This document shows positions 1 through 8,129 of a DNA stretch of 20,770 nucleotides, in pieces. The stretch is from contig JAISDM010000047.1 in NCBI GenBank assembly GCA_031264885.1, forward strand, positions 1 to 20,770, in the 5' to 3' direction. Each line of letters begins with the position of its first letter. Position 1 is the stretch's first letter. Made by a program: the position numbers and the translations under genes. Source of the DNA: Peptococcaceae bacterium (GTDB lineage Bacteria > Bacillota > Peptococcia > DRI-13 > UBA5745). A model generated the notes under the pieces. That model saw only the letters and a list, made by a program, of their open reading frames with translations, searched no databases and was not told the DNA's origin.

Positions 1-135
1 CCTATGAAATAAACCGCCGCTAAACCTGCCTTCTTTGGTTGGTTTCCGTGAGTAGTATATCATAGTTTTTATTGAAATAAAAGGTATTGGCAGGTTGAGT
101 CTATGCTTGGCAACCGCAGCTCAACCGTAAATAAA

Positions 136-171
136 TATCGGCTGTCTCCCATGTGGGAGATACAGCCGATA
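136..171 (-). terminator. Strong stem-loop, likely (bidirectional) terminator of the minus-strand gene run
   Basis: The arm at 136-151 (TATCGGCTGTCTCCCA) pairs with 154-171, with only a 2-nt bulge. On the minus strand the stem is followed by TTTATTT, on the plus strand by ATTTTTT. It lies 24 bp beyond the stop codon of the small secreted protein, so it would end the long minus-strand transcript. Its U-tract is better on the plus strand, so it may also stop transcription entering from the left. Seen directly; function inferred. Confidence 0.75.
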
Positions 172-194
172 GATTTTTTCAGCAGATATCTGCT

Positions 195-497
195 TCAATT
201 CGTAGTTTGGCAGGTATGATCCAGATAATAGCTGCCTGCCGTCAAATCGCCGTCCGCGTTGCAGCAGTACGCGCGGCAGCCGCCGACATACACGGGATTC
301 CCGTCAGAATCGAGGTAATAACAGCTTGCGTTATACATGGGGCAGCTTTCGCTGTTGTAATACAGACCGTTGACCGTGATGAGGTTTCCACTCTCGTCAT
401 AATAAGCGATCCCGTTCGCGGAGGCGGCGAACGCCGGAACCACGCCGATGGACGCGGCAATGACAAGCGCGGTTATGATTGCGGGGATTTTTTTCAT
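195..497 (-). CDS. Small secreted Cys-rich protein, unknown family
   Basis: A 100-residue protein I do not recognise. Residues 1-25 form a typical Sec signal peptide: MKK, a hydrophobic stretch, and an AFA|AS cleavage site near residue 25. The mature part of about 75 residues has six cysteines (52, 59, 74, 78, 79, 96) and repeated aromatic/acidic motifs (YYDESGN at 32-38, YYLDSDGN at 60-67, SYYLD at 89-93), suggesting a small disulfide-bonded, tyrosine-rich extracellular fold, possibly repeat-based. The start has a good RBS (GGGAGGT, 7 nt spacing). It begins 31 bp after the AraC-type regulator stops and is followed by the terminator at 136-171, so it is probably the last gene of the transcript. 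No function is assigned. The signal peptide, RBS and placement make it more likely real than spurious. Confidence 0.7.
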   Translation of the reverse strand: MKKIPAIITALVIAASIGVVPAFAASANGIAYYDESGNLITVNGLYYNSESCPMYNASCYYLDSDGNPVYVGGCRAYCCNADGDLTAGSYYLDHTCQTTN

Positions 498-528
498 GGC
501 AGTGACCTCCCTGTTTTTTTGAAACGGC

Positions 529-1764
529 TCAACCGTCGCCCGCGGCTTTTTCAGCGATATGCCTCTTGTAGGACAAAGGCGAAATGCCCTCGCATTTCTT
601 GAACACCTTGGTGAAATAGCTCGGATCCTTGAATCCCACCATACCGCTGATCATCAGCGTGTTCAAAGACTGATCCTCCATGAGTCTCTTGCTTTCGGCC
701 ACCCTGACCATGTTCAGATAGTTTGAGATCGTGTGCCCGGTCTTCAGCTTGAAGATTCTGCTCAAATACGGCGCGGTCACTTGGGCGGAGCGCGCCATCT
801 CCTCCAGATTGATGTCGTCGCGCCAGTAATTCTGCCGCATAAAGGAAATCGTCTTATAAACGATATCGGGCTGGCTGTTTTTGTTGAATATATATTCCGA
901 GAAACGGGACATCAGCCCGTTCAGCCAAGCCACGATTCTGTCCATGGATTCCAGATTGTCTATCTCAGACAGCACGGCGTTGTCACGCCCGAAGATATAA
1001 TCCATATCGACGCCCGGCTTCTTCATGGCCGTTTGAGAAAGCAAAACGGTAAATTCCAGCATCTTGCTTCTGACCAGTTCCAGGTTTTTGCCGCTGTGAA
1101 AGAGGATGTGCCCGATGATGCTGTTCAGAAGGGCGCGGGCGGGGTCTTCGTCACGCTGCGCCAGCGCCTTGATCAGCTTCTGCTCTTGTTCGGCCTGATA
1201 ATTGTCCTCCCGGCCGGGGACGCCGTCAATGGACTGCATGTATTCCCGCAGTTGATCGGAAGACCCCGTATCCATCGCCGTCAGGTAATCGTCGTCGCTC
1301 AAATGCAGCGCGTTGACAAAGAGCTGCTCCGACAGAGCCGTCACTGTGCGCACACTCTTGACCGGAACGCAGGATAAAGTCTCCAGCAGTTCGCTTTTGT
1401 CAAAAACCTCCGCCTGCTTCGCGATATCGACTTCGATATAATCGTCGTATTCGCTCATGAGCACAGGCCCGCCGATAATGGAGAGATCATGCTTGCCGCC
1501 CCGAATGAGGGGCGAAGCGAAGAAAACGAAACCCCGGGGACAATAGAAGATGAACCGCCCGCCAAACCGCTTGGACTGATAGCTGTTATAAATGGCGGAT
1601 ATGCGGCACAGCTCCTTATTGTCGAGCAATTTGGACACATAAGACAGCGTCTTCTCGCATCGCTCATAAGCGGAAGTGACGTAACGAAGCTCTCCCATGT
1701 TATCCATAACCGAAACGCCCACGCCGGTTATGGTGGAAAAATCCTCCAGCGTGTCGAACTTCAT
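529..1764 (-). CDS. PocR-domain AraC-family transcriptional regulator
   Basis: A 411-residue regulator. Residues 1 to about 170 match the PocR ligand-sensing domain (PF10114): a FxYCPRGFxxFxxPL segment at about 72-86 followed by IIGGPVLMSEYDDY, with cysteines at 36, 53 and 75. The last 100 residues form an AraC double helix-turn-helix (IVYKTISFMRQNYW... LEEMARSAQVTAPYLSRIFK... GFKDPSYFTKVFKK..SPLSYK). PocR domains in characterised proteins sense small organic compounds such as propanediol; the ligand here is unknown. I chose the ATG at 1764 because GGGGTG lies 6 nt upstream; the GTG at 1773 overlaps that site. It follows the last methyltransferase gene after 42 bp without a terminator, so it is probably made from the acs transcript and could control it. 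A candidate operator is at 15321-15358. Confidence 0.88.
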   Translation of the reverse strand: MKFDTLEDFSTITGVGVSVMDNMGELRYVTSAYERCEKTLSYVSKLLDNKELCRISAIYNSYQSKRFGGRFIFYCPRGFVFFASPLIRGGKHDLSIIGGPVLMSEYDDYIEVDIAKQAEVFDKSELLETLSCVPVKSVRTVTALSEQLFVNALHLSDDDYLTAMDTGSSDQLREYMQSIDGVPGREDNYQAEQEQKLIKALAQRDEDPARALLNSIIGHILFHSGKNLELVRSKMLEFTVLLSQTAMKKPGVDMDYIFGRDNAVLSEIDNLESMDRIVAWLNGLMSRFSEYIFNKNSQPDIVYKTISFMRQNYWRDDINLEEMARSAQVTAPYLSRIFKLKTGHTISNYLNMVRVAESKRLMEDQSLNTLMISGMVGFKDPSYFTKVFKKCEGISPLSYKRHIAEKAAGDG

Positions 1765-1806
1765 ATACCTCACCCCGCTTTTTAGAACTTGTAAAACGTG
1801 GATAAT

Positions 1807-2613
1807 TTAATTCTTCGGCGGTCCGATGACGCCTTCCCTGTACGCGTCCAAAAATTCGGCGCAGTACTCGTCTATGCCCATCAGCATCTCCGTCGCGTAA
1901 AGCGCGGTGCGCATGTCCGCCGAAGTGGGATCCATGATGGCGCTGTCCATCCCGGCGCCCATGGCCAATACGAGGAAAGTCTGATTGATGTATTTTCGGA
2001 GGGGCATGCCAAAGGAGATGTTGCTGAGCCCGGATGTAATATGGATGCCGGGATATTTAGATTTGATCTCCCGGGTTGCTTCCATAAAGCTGATCAGCGC
2101 CTCTCCCACGGTAGCGATGCCGTTCACCAGGGGATCGATAAAGAGCCGGCTGACGGCGATCTTGTGTTTCTGCGCCTTTTCCACAATGGTTTCCGCAATT
2201 CGGATCTTGACCGCCGGATCCATGGGAAGGCCGGTGTTGTCGCAGGTCAGGGCGATGCAATTCCACTTGGTATCCGCGATCACCGGAAAAATGATCTCAC
2301 ATTTGCCGCCCTCGTCGGAGGCGGAATTGATGAGGCCCGGTTTCTTCGCGTGGGGCAAAACGTCCACGATGACGCTGGGATCGGAGCTGTCGATGCAAAG
2401 AGGCGTGTCCACGGCGTTCTGAACGATATCCATGAGCCATTTCAGGGTATCCCGCTCAATTTCGGGATCCGTGCTGGCGCAGACATCAATGTAAGTGGCG
2501 CCGTACTCCGCCTGACGGACGGCCAAATCCCGGATAAAGGCTTCGTCGCGGTCCGCGATGGCCTTGGCCACCCGCGGGATCGCGCCGTTGATTTTTTCAC
2601 CGATGATAATCAT
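1807..2613 (-). CDS. Second methyl-THF:corrinoid methyltransferase (MtgA/AcsE superfamily)
   Basis: A 268-residue protein filling one pterin-binding TIM barrel (PF00809). It keeps the family's pterin-contacting residues: D75 in LCIDSSD, N96 in INSASD, D160 in LFIDPL and N198 in GLSNIS. It is paralogous to the acsE product next to it but clearly different: it lacks the LDVNIGPA signature and ends with a longer tail (EYCAEFLDAYREGVIGPPKN). It resembles the MtgA-type methylcobalamin:THF methyltransferases that work with separate corrinoid proteins in methylamine, betaine or O-demethylation systems, but no corrinoid protein or substrate-specific methyltransferase is beside it. It could be a second entry point of methyl groups into the THF pool, or a variant AcsE. 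The start is the ATG at 2613; GGAG lies about 12 nt upstream, which is long. It is 92 bp downstream of acsE. Confidence 0.85.
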   Translation of the reverse strand: MIIIGEKINGAIPRVAKAIADRDEAFIRDLAVRQAEYGATYIDVCASTDPEIERDTLKWLMDIVQNAVDTPLCIDSSDPSVIVDVLPHAKKPGLINSASDEGGKCEIIFPVIADTKWNCIALTCDNTGLPMDPAVKIRIAETIVEKAQKHKIAVSRLFIDPLVNGIATVGEALISFMEATREIKSKYPGIHITSGLSNISFGMPLRKYINQTFLVLAMGAGMDSAIMDPTSADMRTALYATEMLMGIDEYCAEFLDAYREGVIGPPKN

Positions 2614-2705
2614 AATACGTACACTCTCCTTCAAAATTAAACGCGTCTCCGGACGCGGCCGGGAACCGCGGCGGAAAGCCGCCCGCGGCGCGGCTGTCGA
2701 ATCCC

Positions 2706-3491
2706 TTACAGTTCCAGGTAGGAATCGGCGTAAAGGGTCTTGTTCAGAATAATGTCGGCGGATTTGACCGTCTCCATGATTCTCAGATCGCAGGGATTGA
2801 CGATGGCCGAGGTCAAGCCGCACTGCATCGCCATGGCCAGCATCACGGAATCCATAATGGGACGGACTGTCTTGGGCATCCCGTTGGATACGTTCGACAG
2901 GCCGCACACAGAATTGAAACCCATGTCCGAAAGCTGCCGGACGAACTCCAGCATCTCCGCCTGCTTGTCCTGCATCCCCTTAATCACCAGGCACAGGGGA
3001 TCAAACCAGAGGTCTTCCGGCTCCATCCCACGTTCGGTGCCGTATTCAAGCATCTCCTGGCAATAGGCCATGCGCTCGTCGTTGTCCGCGGGAACCCCGG
3101 ACTTGGAACAAAGGGAGATACAGATGGCGTCGTTCTCCGCGGCAAGCGCCAGGTACGAAATCCGGTCGCCGGCGTCCGCGGAGTTGACGATGGGCTTGCC
3201 CTTGGCGCGGTTGTACACAGATATGCCCGCGGCAATCGCCTTCTTGTTGGCGGTGTCCAGACAAAGCGGCACATTGTCGAAATGCTCCTGAAGCAGGGTA
3301 ACCGCCCATTTCATGAGATCCTCGCCTGTTTTTTCCGCCGGCCCGATGTTCACGTCCAGGTAGACGGCGCCGGCGTCCAGCTGCTCCTTGGCGCGTTTGA
3401 GAATGGGTTCGGGATCCTTCGATTCCATAGCGGCGCGGATGGCGGGCGATATACAGTGAATCCGCTCGCCTATTGTGATAAATTTACCCAT
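2706..3491 (-). CDS. acsE: Methyl-THF:corrinoid iron-sulfur protein methyltransferase AcsE
   Basis: A 261-residue single-domain TIM barrel, almost exactly the length of Moorella AcsE (262). It transfers the N5-methyl group of methyltetrahydrofolate to the Co(I) corrinoid of AcsCD in the cytoplasm. The pterin-binding set is present: D79 (LCLDT), N103 (IVNSAD), D164 (LWFDPL) and N200 (GLSNVSNG). The AcsE-specific segments LDVNIGPA (45-52), AMAMQCGL and IILNKTLYADSY near the C-terminus separate it from the neighbouring paralogue. RBS AAGGAGG with 5 nt spacing to ATG. It follows acsC by 84 bp; that gap holds a tandem 11-bp repeat but no obvious terminator, so it belongs to the same operon. Confidence 0.93.
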   Translation of the reverse strand: MGKFITIGERIHCISPAIRAAMESKDPEPILKRAKEQLDAGAVYLDVNIGPAEKTGEDLMKWAVTLLQEHFDNVPLCLDTANKKAIAAGISVYNRAKGKPIVNSADAGDRISYLALAAENDAICISLCSKSGVPADNDERMAYCQEMLEYGTERGMEPEDLWFDPLCLVIKGMQDKQAEMLEFVRQLSDMGFNSVCGLSNVSNGMPKTVRPIMDSVMLAMAMQCGLTSAIVNPCDLRIMETVKSADIILNKTLYADSYLEL

Positions 3492-3520
3492 AACTGCCTC
3501 CTTTTATTTATCCTTTATTG

Positions 3521-3542
3521 ACGGTGTTAATACGGTGTTAAT
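3521..3542. repeat. Tandem 11-bp direct repeat between acsC and acsE
   Basis: ACGGTGTTAAT occurs twice back-to-back, at 3521-3531 and 3532-3542, in the 84-bp gap between acsC and acsE. The gap is AT-rich compared with its surroundings. It could be a regulatory or RNA-processing site, or a slippage duplication; the sequence does not decide. Confidence 0.6.
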
Positions 3543-3575
3543 AATATACATATTCCTTCCAACGGCCCGGCGTCT

Positions 3576-4907
3576 TTAGCTCGCCATGTCTTTCAAGAAT
3601 TTGACGATGCCCATGGCCTCATTGGGCGCTACCACTATTTTCCAATCCGGCAGGCTTTCCTCAATCTCGCCTTTCAGCACGGCGACCTTGCCCGGTATGA
3701 TCAATACTCTGTTTTTGATCTTATCGTCCACAGCCGTTTCCTTGAAAAAGCGCGAAATAGAGCTTGCCGACAGTTTGCCGGCGGCCCAGGCCGTCAGGAC
3801 GGAATAGCCGCCCGCGTCGGATATGAGCAGGTTGACGGGAATCCCGGAGCGCTCGATCTCCCCTGAAACGATGAAGTACGTCAGGGCAAAATCCACCGTC
3901 GTGGCGCAAAGGGCGTTTTCGTCGGCGCCGTTGAGGGGATAAATGCCCGGCTCTACCCGCATGGGTTTCTGGGGATCCGTATAGATGTTCTGTCGCAGCC
4001 CGTACAGCGGAAGCGCCTGGGCGTAACCCATCTTCTCCATAACGATGATGGAGCCGTATTTCAGCGTAAACAGCGAGGCGAGGGCGGTTTGCATATTGAG
4101 ATCCCCCGGCGCCAGCTTCGCCGCGTTGACGAGAGACGGATAGCCAAAGGTGCGGTCGCTGTCCTTGAGCGCCGCCCGGCGTATCTGCACGGCGTTGGCA
4201 AAGGCGTCCTTTATGGAGGAGGCGCCCACATCCAGCACCAGGTTCTTATTGCCGAGTTTTTCGAGTTCGGCGGTCAAATCGTACAGCCCGTCCAAATCAG
4301 GCGCGGACAGGCCGAGGACAACGCCGAACTCGGTGGCGAGGGCGTTCATCTCCGCGTAGTTGGAAGGATTCGCGCCGTTCAGAAGCGGTTTCTGATCCTT
4401 TGCCAGTTCCAGCGCCTCCCGGGCGGCGGCCGGATCGCCGACTTCAAGGATCAGCGTACGGCCCGCGGCCAGGGCCTTCTTCACGGTTTCCAGGAACGCC
4501 GCCTTGTCGCCGCCGTATGCCACATTGATCAATTCCACATACATACGCTCGCTGATGCGCTCGTAATCGATCTTCAAAAGCTCCGGAATCGCTTCGTCCG
4601 CGTTTTGCGGGGTAATATTCACAGCATAGAGGTTTTGTGAGATAAACGCCTTATCATGCCTGAACAGTACCGTCTCGCCGCCCAGCTTGTACGCCGCGTC
4701 TCCCGCGCCTATGGTGACGCTCTTCATAGGCGGCGCCGTGGCTTCGCCCAATGTGGCGAGGGCGTCCGCCGACATATGGGGGCATTTCTCTATGGGCAGC
4801 GCGCCCTGAGCGACCTTCATAGCGAAAGCCATGCAGGTGGGGATGCCACATTCCTTGCAGTTGGTCTTAGGGGTCAGCTTAAATATGTCTAATCCTTTGA
4901 GTGCCAT
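3576..4907 (-). CDS. acsC: Corrinoid iron-sulfur protein large (gamma) subunit AcsC
   Basis: A 443-residue protein (Moorella AcsC is about 446). The N-terminal domain carries the [4Fe-4S] motif C17-X2-C20-X4-C25-X16-C42, with the same spacing as characterised AcsC. A TIM barrel follows, then a C-terminal corrinoid-binding domain (LLISDAGGYSVLTAWAAGK and VLIIPGKVAVLKGEIEE). With AcsD it holds the cobamide that carries the methyl group between AcsE and AcsB; the Fe-S cluster passes electrons for reactivation. I chose the ATG at 4907, which has AAAGGAG about 10 nt upstream; a TTG at 4916 sits directly against that RBS and is unlikely. It follows acsD after a 36-bp gap. Confidence 0.95.
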   Translation of the reverse strand: MALKGLDIFKLTPKTNCKECGIPTCMAFAMKVAQGALPIEKCPHMSADALATLGEATAPPMKSVTIGAGDAAYKLGGETVLFRHDKAFISQNLYAVNITPQNADEAIPELLKIDYERISERMYVELINVAYGGDKAAFLETVKKALAAGRTLILEVGDPAAAREALELAKDQKPLLNGANPSNYAEMNALATEFGVVLGLSAPDLDGLYDLTAELEKLGNKNLVLDVGASSIKDAFANAVQIRRAALKDSDRTFGYPSLVNAAKLAPGDLNMQTALASLFTLKYGSIIVMEKMGYAQALPLYGLRQNIYTDPQKPMRVEPGIYPLNGADENALCATTVDFALTYFIVSGEIERSGIPVNLLISDAGGYSVLTAWAAGKLSASSISRFFKETAVDDKIKNRVLIIPGKVAVLKGEIEESLPDWKIVVAPNEAMGIVKFLKDMAS

Positions 4908-4943
4908 AACAAACAAACTCCTTTCCCTTGACAGCTAATAACT

Positions 4944-5885
4944 CTACATCAGTTCCGAAACCAGCTTGGACACGGCCGCCACAGAATCCGGGTGGCGCAG
5001 TATGACGGCGTTGGCGCCGGCGGCCAAAACAGACGCGGCCGTGGATATTTCCATAGATACGCCCCGCTGCTCGGCGGGTCCCCATTCGGGGAAATCCTCT
5101 TCCGGCGCCACGGATTCTTTCACCGACCAGGCGTCGCCGGCCACCGGGGTGATGGCGGGCATTTGCAGCATATTGTCGTTCTGGGCCAGCGCCGCGCCCC
5201 TGACCCGGTCCATGGTGGACGCCACATACTCGAAGCCGTAGCCGGCGGCGGCGGTGCCCAGGTTCATGACCACATTCTCGCCGCCGATGCCCAATTGCGA
5301 AACCAATACGTTGAGCTGCTTCGCCAGGTTGATGTCCACCGAGGATTCCGCGCCGATTTTCTGACCGTAAGCCATTACCGCGGCTACGGCGATGGCCTTG
5401 TGGTTATCCTCTCTGGCCGACATCAGGAGTACGTTCTTGCCCTGGAGGGCCTCGGCGACCTTCTCAAAGAGCTTCGCGTCTTTCTCGACGTTCTTGCTGC
5501 CCTGAATCACCAGGGGAAGGCTGACGGCTTCGGCCACTTCCCGGCACAGAGCCACACATTCCTCTATAGGCATGTCGTCGCCGTTGGGATCGGCGCTTTC
5601 CAGCACCAGGCTGACGAAGTCCGCGCCGGGCATATCGCAGGCGCGCTTCGCCACATCGCCCAGGCTGTCCGCCCCGGCGTAAAAAGCGGCGATGCCGGGG
5701 ACGCTCCTGTCCGGTCCGGTATCGGAGAACTCGACGCCTACCTTAGGGGGGTTGGAGATGGGCGCGTCAAAGCTGTACAAGGGAAACACGTTTTCGCCGC
5801 CTAAAGTGACGGCCTTGTCGCCGGTTCCAATGGTTACTTCCTTGATGGAAGCGGCAAACTGCTGCGGTGTACGTTTGAATGGCAT
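4944..5885 (-). CDS. acsD: Corrinoid iron-sulfur protein small (beta) subunit AcsD
   Basis: A 313-residue TIM-barrel protein, slightly shorter than Moorella AcsD (about 323). Diagnostic parts are the N-terminal KRTPQQFAASIKEVTIGTG, the FPLYSFDAPISNPPKVGVEF segment, FVSLVLESADPNG, and the C-terminal AGANAVILRHPDSV. It is the partner of AcsC in the heterodimer that presents the cobalamin to AcsE and AcsB. RBS AAGGAGG with 9 nt spacing to the ATG at 5885. The 114-bp gap before it, towards acsB, carries a GC-rich palindrome (copy at 5935-5958) but no U-tract terminator. Confidence 0.95.
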   Translation of the reverse strand: MPFKRTPQQFAASIKEVTIGTGDKAVTLGGENVFPLYSFDAPISNPPKVGVEFSDTGPDRSVPGIAAFYAGADSLGDVAKRACDMPGADFVSLVLESADPNGDDMPIEECVALCREVAEAVSLPLVIQGSKNVEKDAKLFEKVAEALQGKNVLLMSAREDNHKAIAVAAVMAYGQKIGAESSVDINLAKQLNVLVSQLGIGGENVVMNLGTAAAGYGFEYVASTMDRVRGAALAQNDNMLQMPAITPVAGDAWSVKESVAPEEDFPEWGPAEQRGVSMEISTAASVLAAGANAVILRHPDSVAAVSKLVSELM

Positions 5886-5934
5886 GTGCTGTTTTCCTCC
5901 TTCAAAGCATATCGGTCACATATATTTTCCGCAG

Positions 5935-5958
5935 GGGCGGCAATCCTGCCCGCCGCCC
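5935..5958. repeat. GC-rich palindromic repeat, copy 1 (imperfect)
   Basis: GGGCGGCA at 5935-5942 is followed by an imperfect complement TGCCCGCCGCCC ending at 5958. The core CGCAGGGGCGGCA resembles the copies at 12517-12535 and 12600-12618. It sits in the acsB-acsD gap. Confidence 0.55.
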
Positions 5959-5999
5959 TCGCTCGCGGGATCCCTTAGGACTCGTTATTTAACGAATCC

Positions 6000-8129
6000 T
6001 TACATCAGCGGTTCCATGTTCAAAACGGGATGCTCGTGCTCGCTCAAAAACGCGGCCAGCCCGTCCACATCCTCCGCGACGGTTTCATCCGCGATCTTTG
6101 AGACAAAATCCTCCACGCCGTAAAGCTCACTGGCGGTTTTGTTCAGCTTGGCCCCCACCAGTTCCTTCAGCGCGGCGGGCATCCACACGATGCGCGCGGA
6201 GCCGCCTTCGGCTTTCATGAACTTCTTGGAGGAGATGAACTGCTTGCCGTGTCCCATGAATCCCGGCGTCTGCACGCCGCCGCCTGTCATGGACGCCATC
6301 TCCGAGAAAGTCATGCCCAGCGGAGTCATGCCCGCGTGTTCCCGGTTCACTATGACGACGCCGTTGGTCATGGGTTCTATGCCGCATATGCACTCAAAGC
6401 AGCCGCAGCTGGTCATGGGATCCACCATGATGGAATACAGCGTCACTTGCTGAAGGGAACCGTGGGACGCCTGATTGACCGCCTCGTTCACATCTTCCCA
6501 TATGCCGATGTTCTCGTCCACCACCCGTTCCTTCGTCACCACCTGGCAGGGCCCGTTGGGATCCAGCTCGTTGGTGGCCTTGGCGTCCAGCCAGGACACA
6601 GCGCCGCAGAGTCCCAGACGCTCCGGCGTGACCACGCAGACATGGGCGGGCGAGAAGGATTGGCACAAAATGCAGTTGTAGAACACGCCCACGCTCTCGT
6701 CCGTCAGAGACAGAAGACGGGCGTCGCGGGCGTCGTAAGCTTTCGTGGCCTCGGCGCGCAGCGCCTTGAGCTGCTCAGGTACAGTGTATATCTTTACTTG
6801 GCATTTGTCGACCACACTTTCAAAATCGCTCTTCACCTTTGCGTACAAAACCTCGCCGATGTGCCGGGCTCTGAAACCCGCCTCGTAGGCCGTCTTGCTG
6901 ACGCGCATACGGATGATGTCCCGCTGCCCCGTGTGCATGACGCCCTCCACGCAGTTCAGGAAATTGTGAAATTTACGCTCGATGACCGGCTCAAAGTCCG
7001 ACTGCATGTTTTTGCCGGCCACTTCCAGCACATAGGAAAGCGCCATTCTGGAGCCGGGCTCCACCGAATCGATGTCCGGGCCTATGAGCTCGATGGAATG
7101 ATCCTCCACCTCATGCGCCTCCAGCGTGCGCACCCACTCAAAGCAATCCATGCGGGAACCGTCGATATCCACCCAGGTGTCGTTCCTGCGGACGATTTCG
7201 CCCTCAAACGCCGCCGAAAAAGCCAGGGGTATGTCGATCTTCGTCACCTTGATCTTGATATCCCGCGCTTCCAGCGAGGTCTCTATGAAATTCTTCGTAT
7301 CCTCCTGGATGATCAGACTCTTAGGCACCGGCCACATATCCTTCGTGTCGTTGGTGATGACCGGGAAACCCATGGCGATGGCGCCGCCGCCGCAGGCGAC
7401 CACGATGTCGGCCACAGGGTCAAAGGCATTGACAAAAGCCCGGATGCGGTGGAAGGTGTAATGATCATACGCCTCGTGATCGCCCGGCTGCACCGCGCCG
7501 AATATCATCGCCGCCCGGTTCACGAAAGAGATAATATGCGCGGCGCACCATATCTCCGGACCGACGGCGACCACCCGGACAGGGAAGCCCATACTGAGGT
7601 TCATGCGCTTCGCCTGGTCTATGATGCCTCCGATGAGGAACACGAATATAGCCCGGGACTGGTATCCCTTGATCAGTTCCACGGCCTCCTCGTCGGAGGG
7701 CGCGGGGCCTATGATCACCACGAATCCGGGGATGTCCCCGGTCACCAGCGGCACGCCCAGTTCGCGCACCTCGGCGTCGGAGAGATGACCGTGATATTCG
7801 TCCCCATAGGGTTCGGAACTCTTCGCGTACTTGCAGGCTTCTATGACCTCGGCCGCCATAACCGTGCCAAAGCCGGATTTGAACGCGTCGCCGAGCCGCT
7901 GTTCATGGCGCATCCATGATTTGACCTCAGGGAAACAAGCCTTCAGCTCGCCCATGGTGGTCACGCGCTTGCCCAGATATGAATAATGGTTCGCGAGGAA
8001 ATACCCCGTGTTCGGCATATTGATGGGGGCCGACTCGCCCAGCTCCGCAACGGTCTCGTTGAGTGTTTTCTCGGCGATGGCATACATCTCGTCCGCGCCG
8101 TCGAATACCCTGTTAAAAAGCAGCTTCAT
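6000..8129 (-). CDS. acsB: Acetyl-CoA synthase subunit AcsB (bacterial full-length form)
   Basis: A 709-residue enzyme (Moorella: 729) that condenses CO, the corrinoid-bound methyl group and CoA to acetyl-CoA. All A-cluster ligands are present: C486, C489, C498 and C508 for the [4Fe-4S] cubane (NCILCQSFSPAHVC...LGLC), and C575-G576-C577 (SCGC) for the distal nickel. They are offset by exactly 20 residues from Moorella numbering. The N-terminal 300 or so residues form the domain that docks on CODH and channels CO, absent from the archaeal beta subunit, so this is the bacterial type. RBS AAAGGAG with 9 nt spacing. The start overlaps the cooC stop by 4 bp (ATGA, 8126-8129), indicating translational coupling. 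Confidence 0.97.
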   Translation of the reverse strand: MKLLFNRVFDGADEMYAIAEKTLNETVAELGESAPINMPNTGYFLANHYSYLGKRVTTMGELKACFPEVKSWMRHEQRLGDAFKSGFGTVMAAEVIEACKYAKSSEPYGDEYHGHLSDAEVRELGVPLVTGDIPGFVVIIGPAPSDEEAVELIKGYQSRAIFVFLIGGIIDQAKRMNLSMGFPVRVVAVGPEIWCAAHIISFVNRAAMIFGAVQPGDHEAYDHYTFHRIRAFVNAFDPVADIVVACGGGAIAMGFPVITNDTKDMWPVPKSLIIQEDTKNFIETSLEARDIKIKVTKIDIPLAFSAAFEGEIVRRNDTWVDIDGSRMDCFEWVRTLEAHEVEDHSIELIGPDIDSVEPGSRMALSYVLEVAGKNMQSDFEPVIERKFHNFLNCVEGVMHTGQRDIIRMRVSKTAYEAGFRARHIGEVLYAKVKSDFESVVDKCQVKIYTVPEQLKALRAEATKAYDARDARLLSLTDESVGVFYNCILCQSFSPAHVCVVTPERLGLCGAVSWLDAKATNELDPNGPCQVVTKERVVDENIGIWEDVNEAVNQASHGSLQQVTLYSIMVDPMTSCGCFECICGIEPMTNGVVIVNREHAGMTPLGMTFSEMASMTGGGVQTPGFMGHGKQFISSKKFMKAEGGSARIVWMPAALKELVGAKLNKTASELYGVEDFVSKIADETVAEDVDGLAAFLSEHEHPVLNMEPLM

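Noticed and set aside
93..126. Possible stem GGTTGAG (93-99) with CTCAACC (120-126) at the left edge.
   Set aside because: The 7-bp stem with a 20-nt loop is weak and no known RNA or gene context could be matched.
2642..2657. Perfect small hairpin CGCGTC-TCCG-GACGCG between acsE and the second methyltransferase.
   Set aside because: Short stem in GC-rich DNA without a poly-U tract; it does not support a terminator, though it could affect RNA stability.
6249..7919. Plus-strand open frame of 556 residues opposite acsB, and a similar 813-residue frame at 8429-10870.
   Set aside because: They are shadows of acsB and of cooC-cooS in GC-rich DNA: His/Arg/Gly-rich without domains or RBS, while the minus-strand genes have all catalytic residues.
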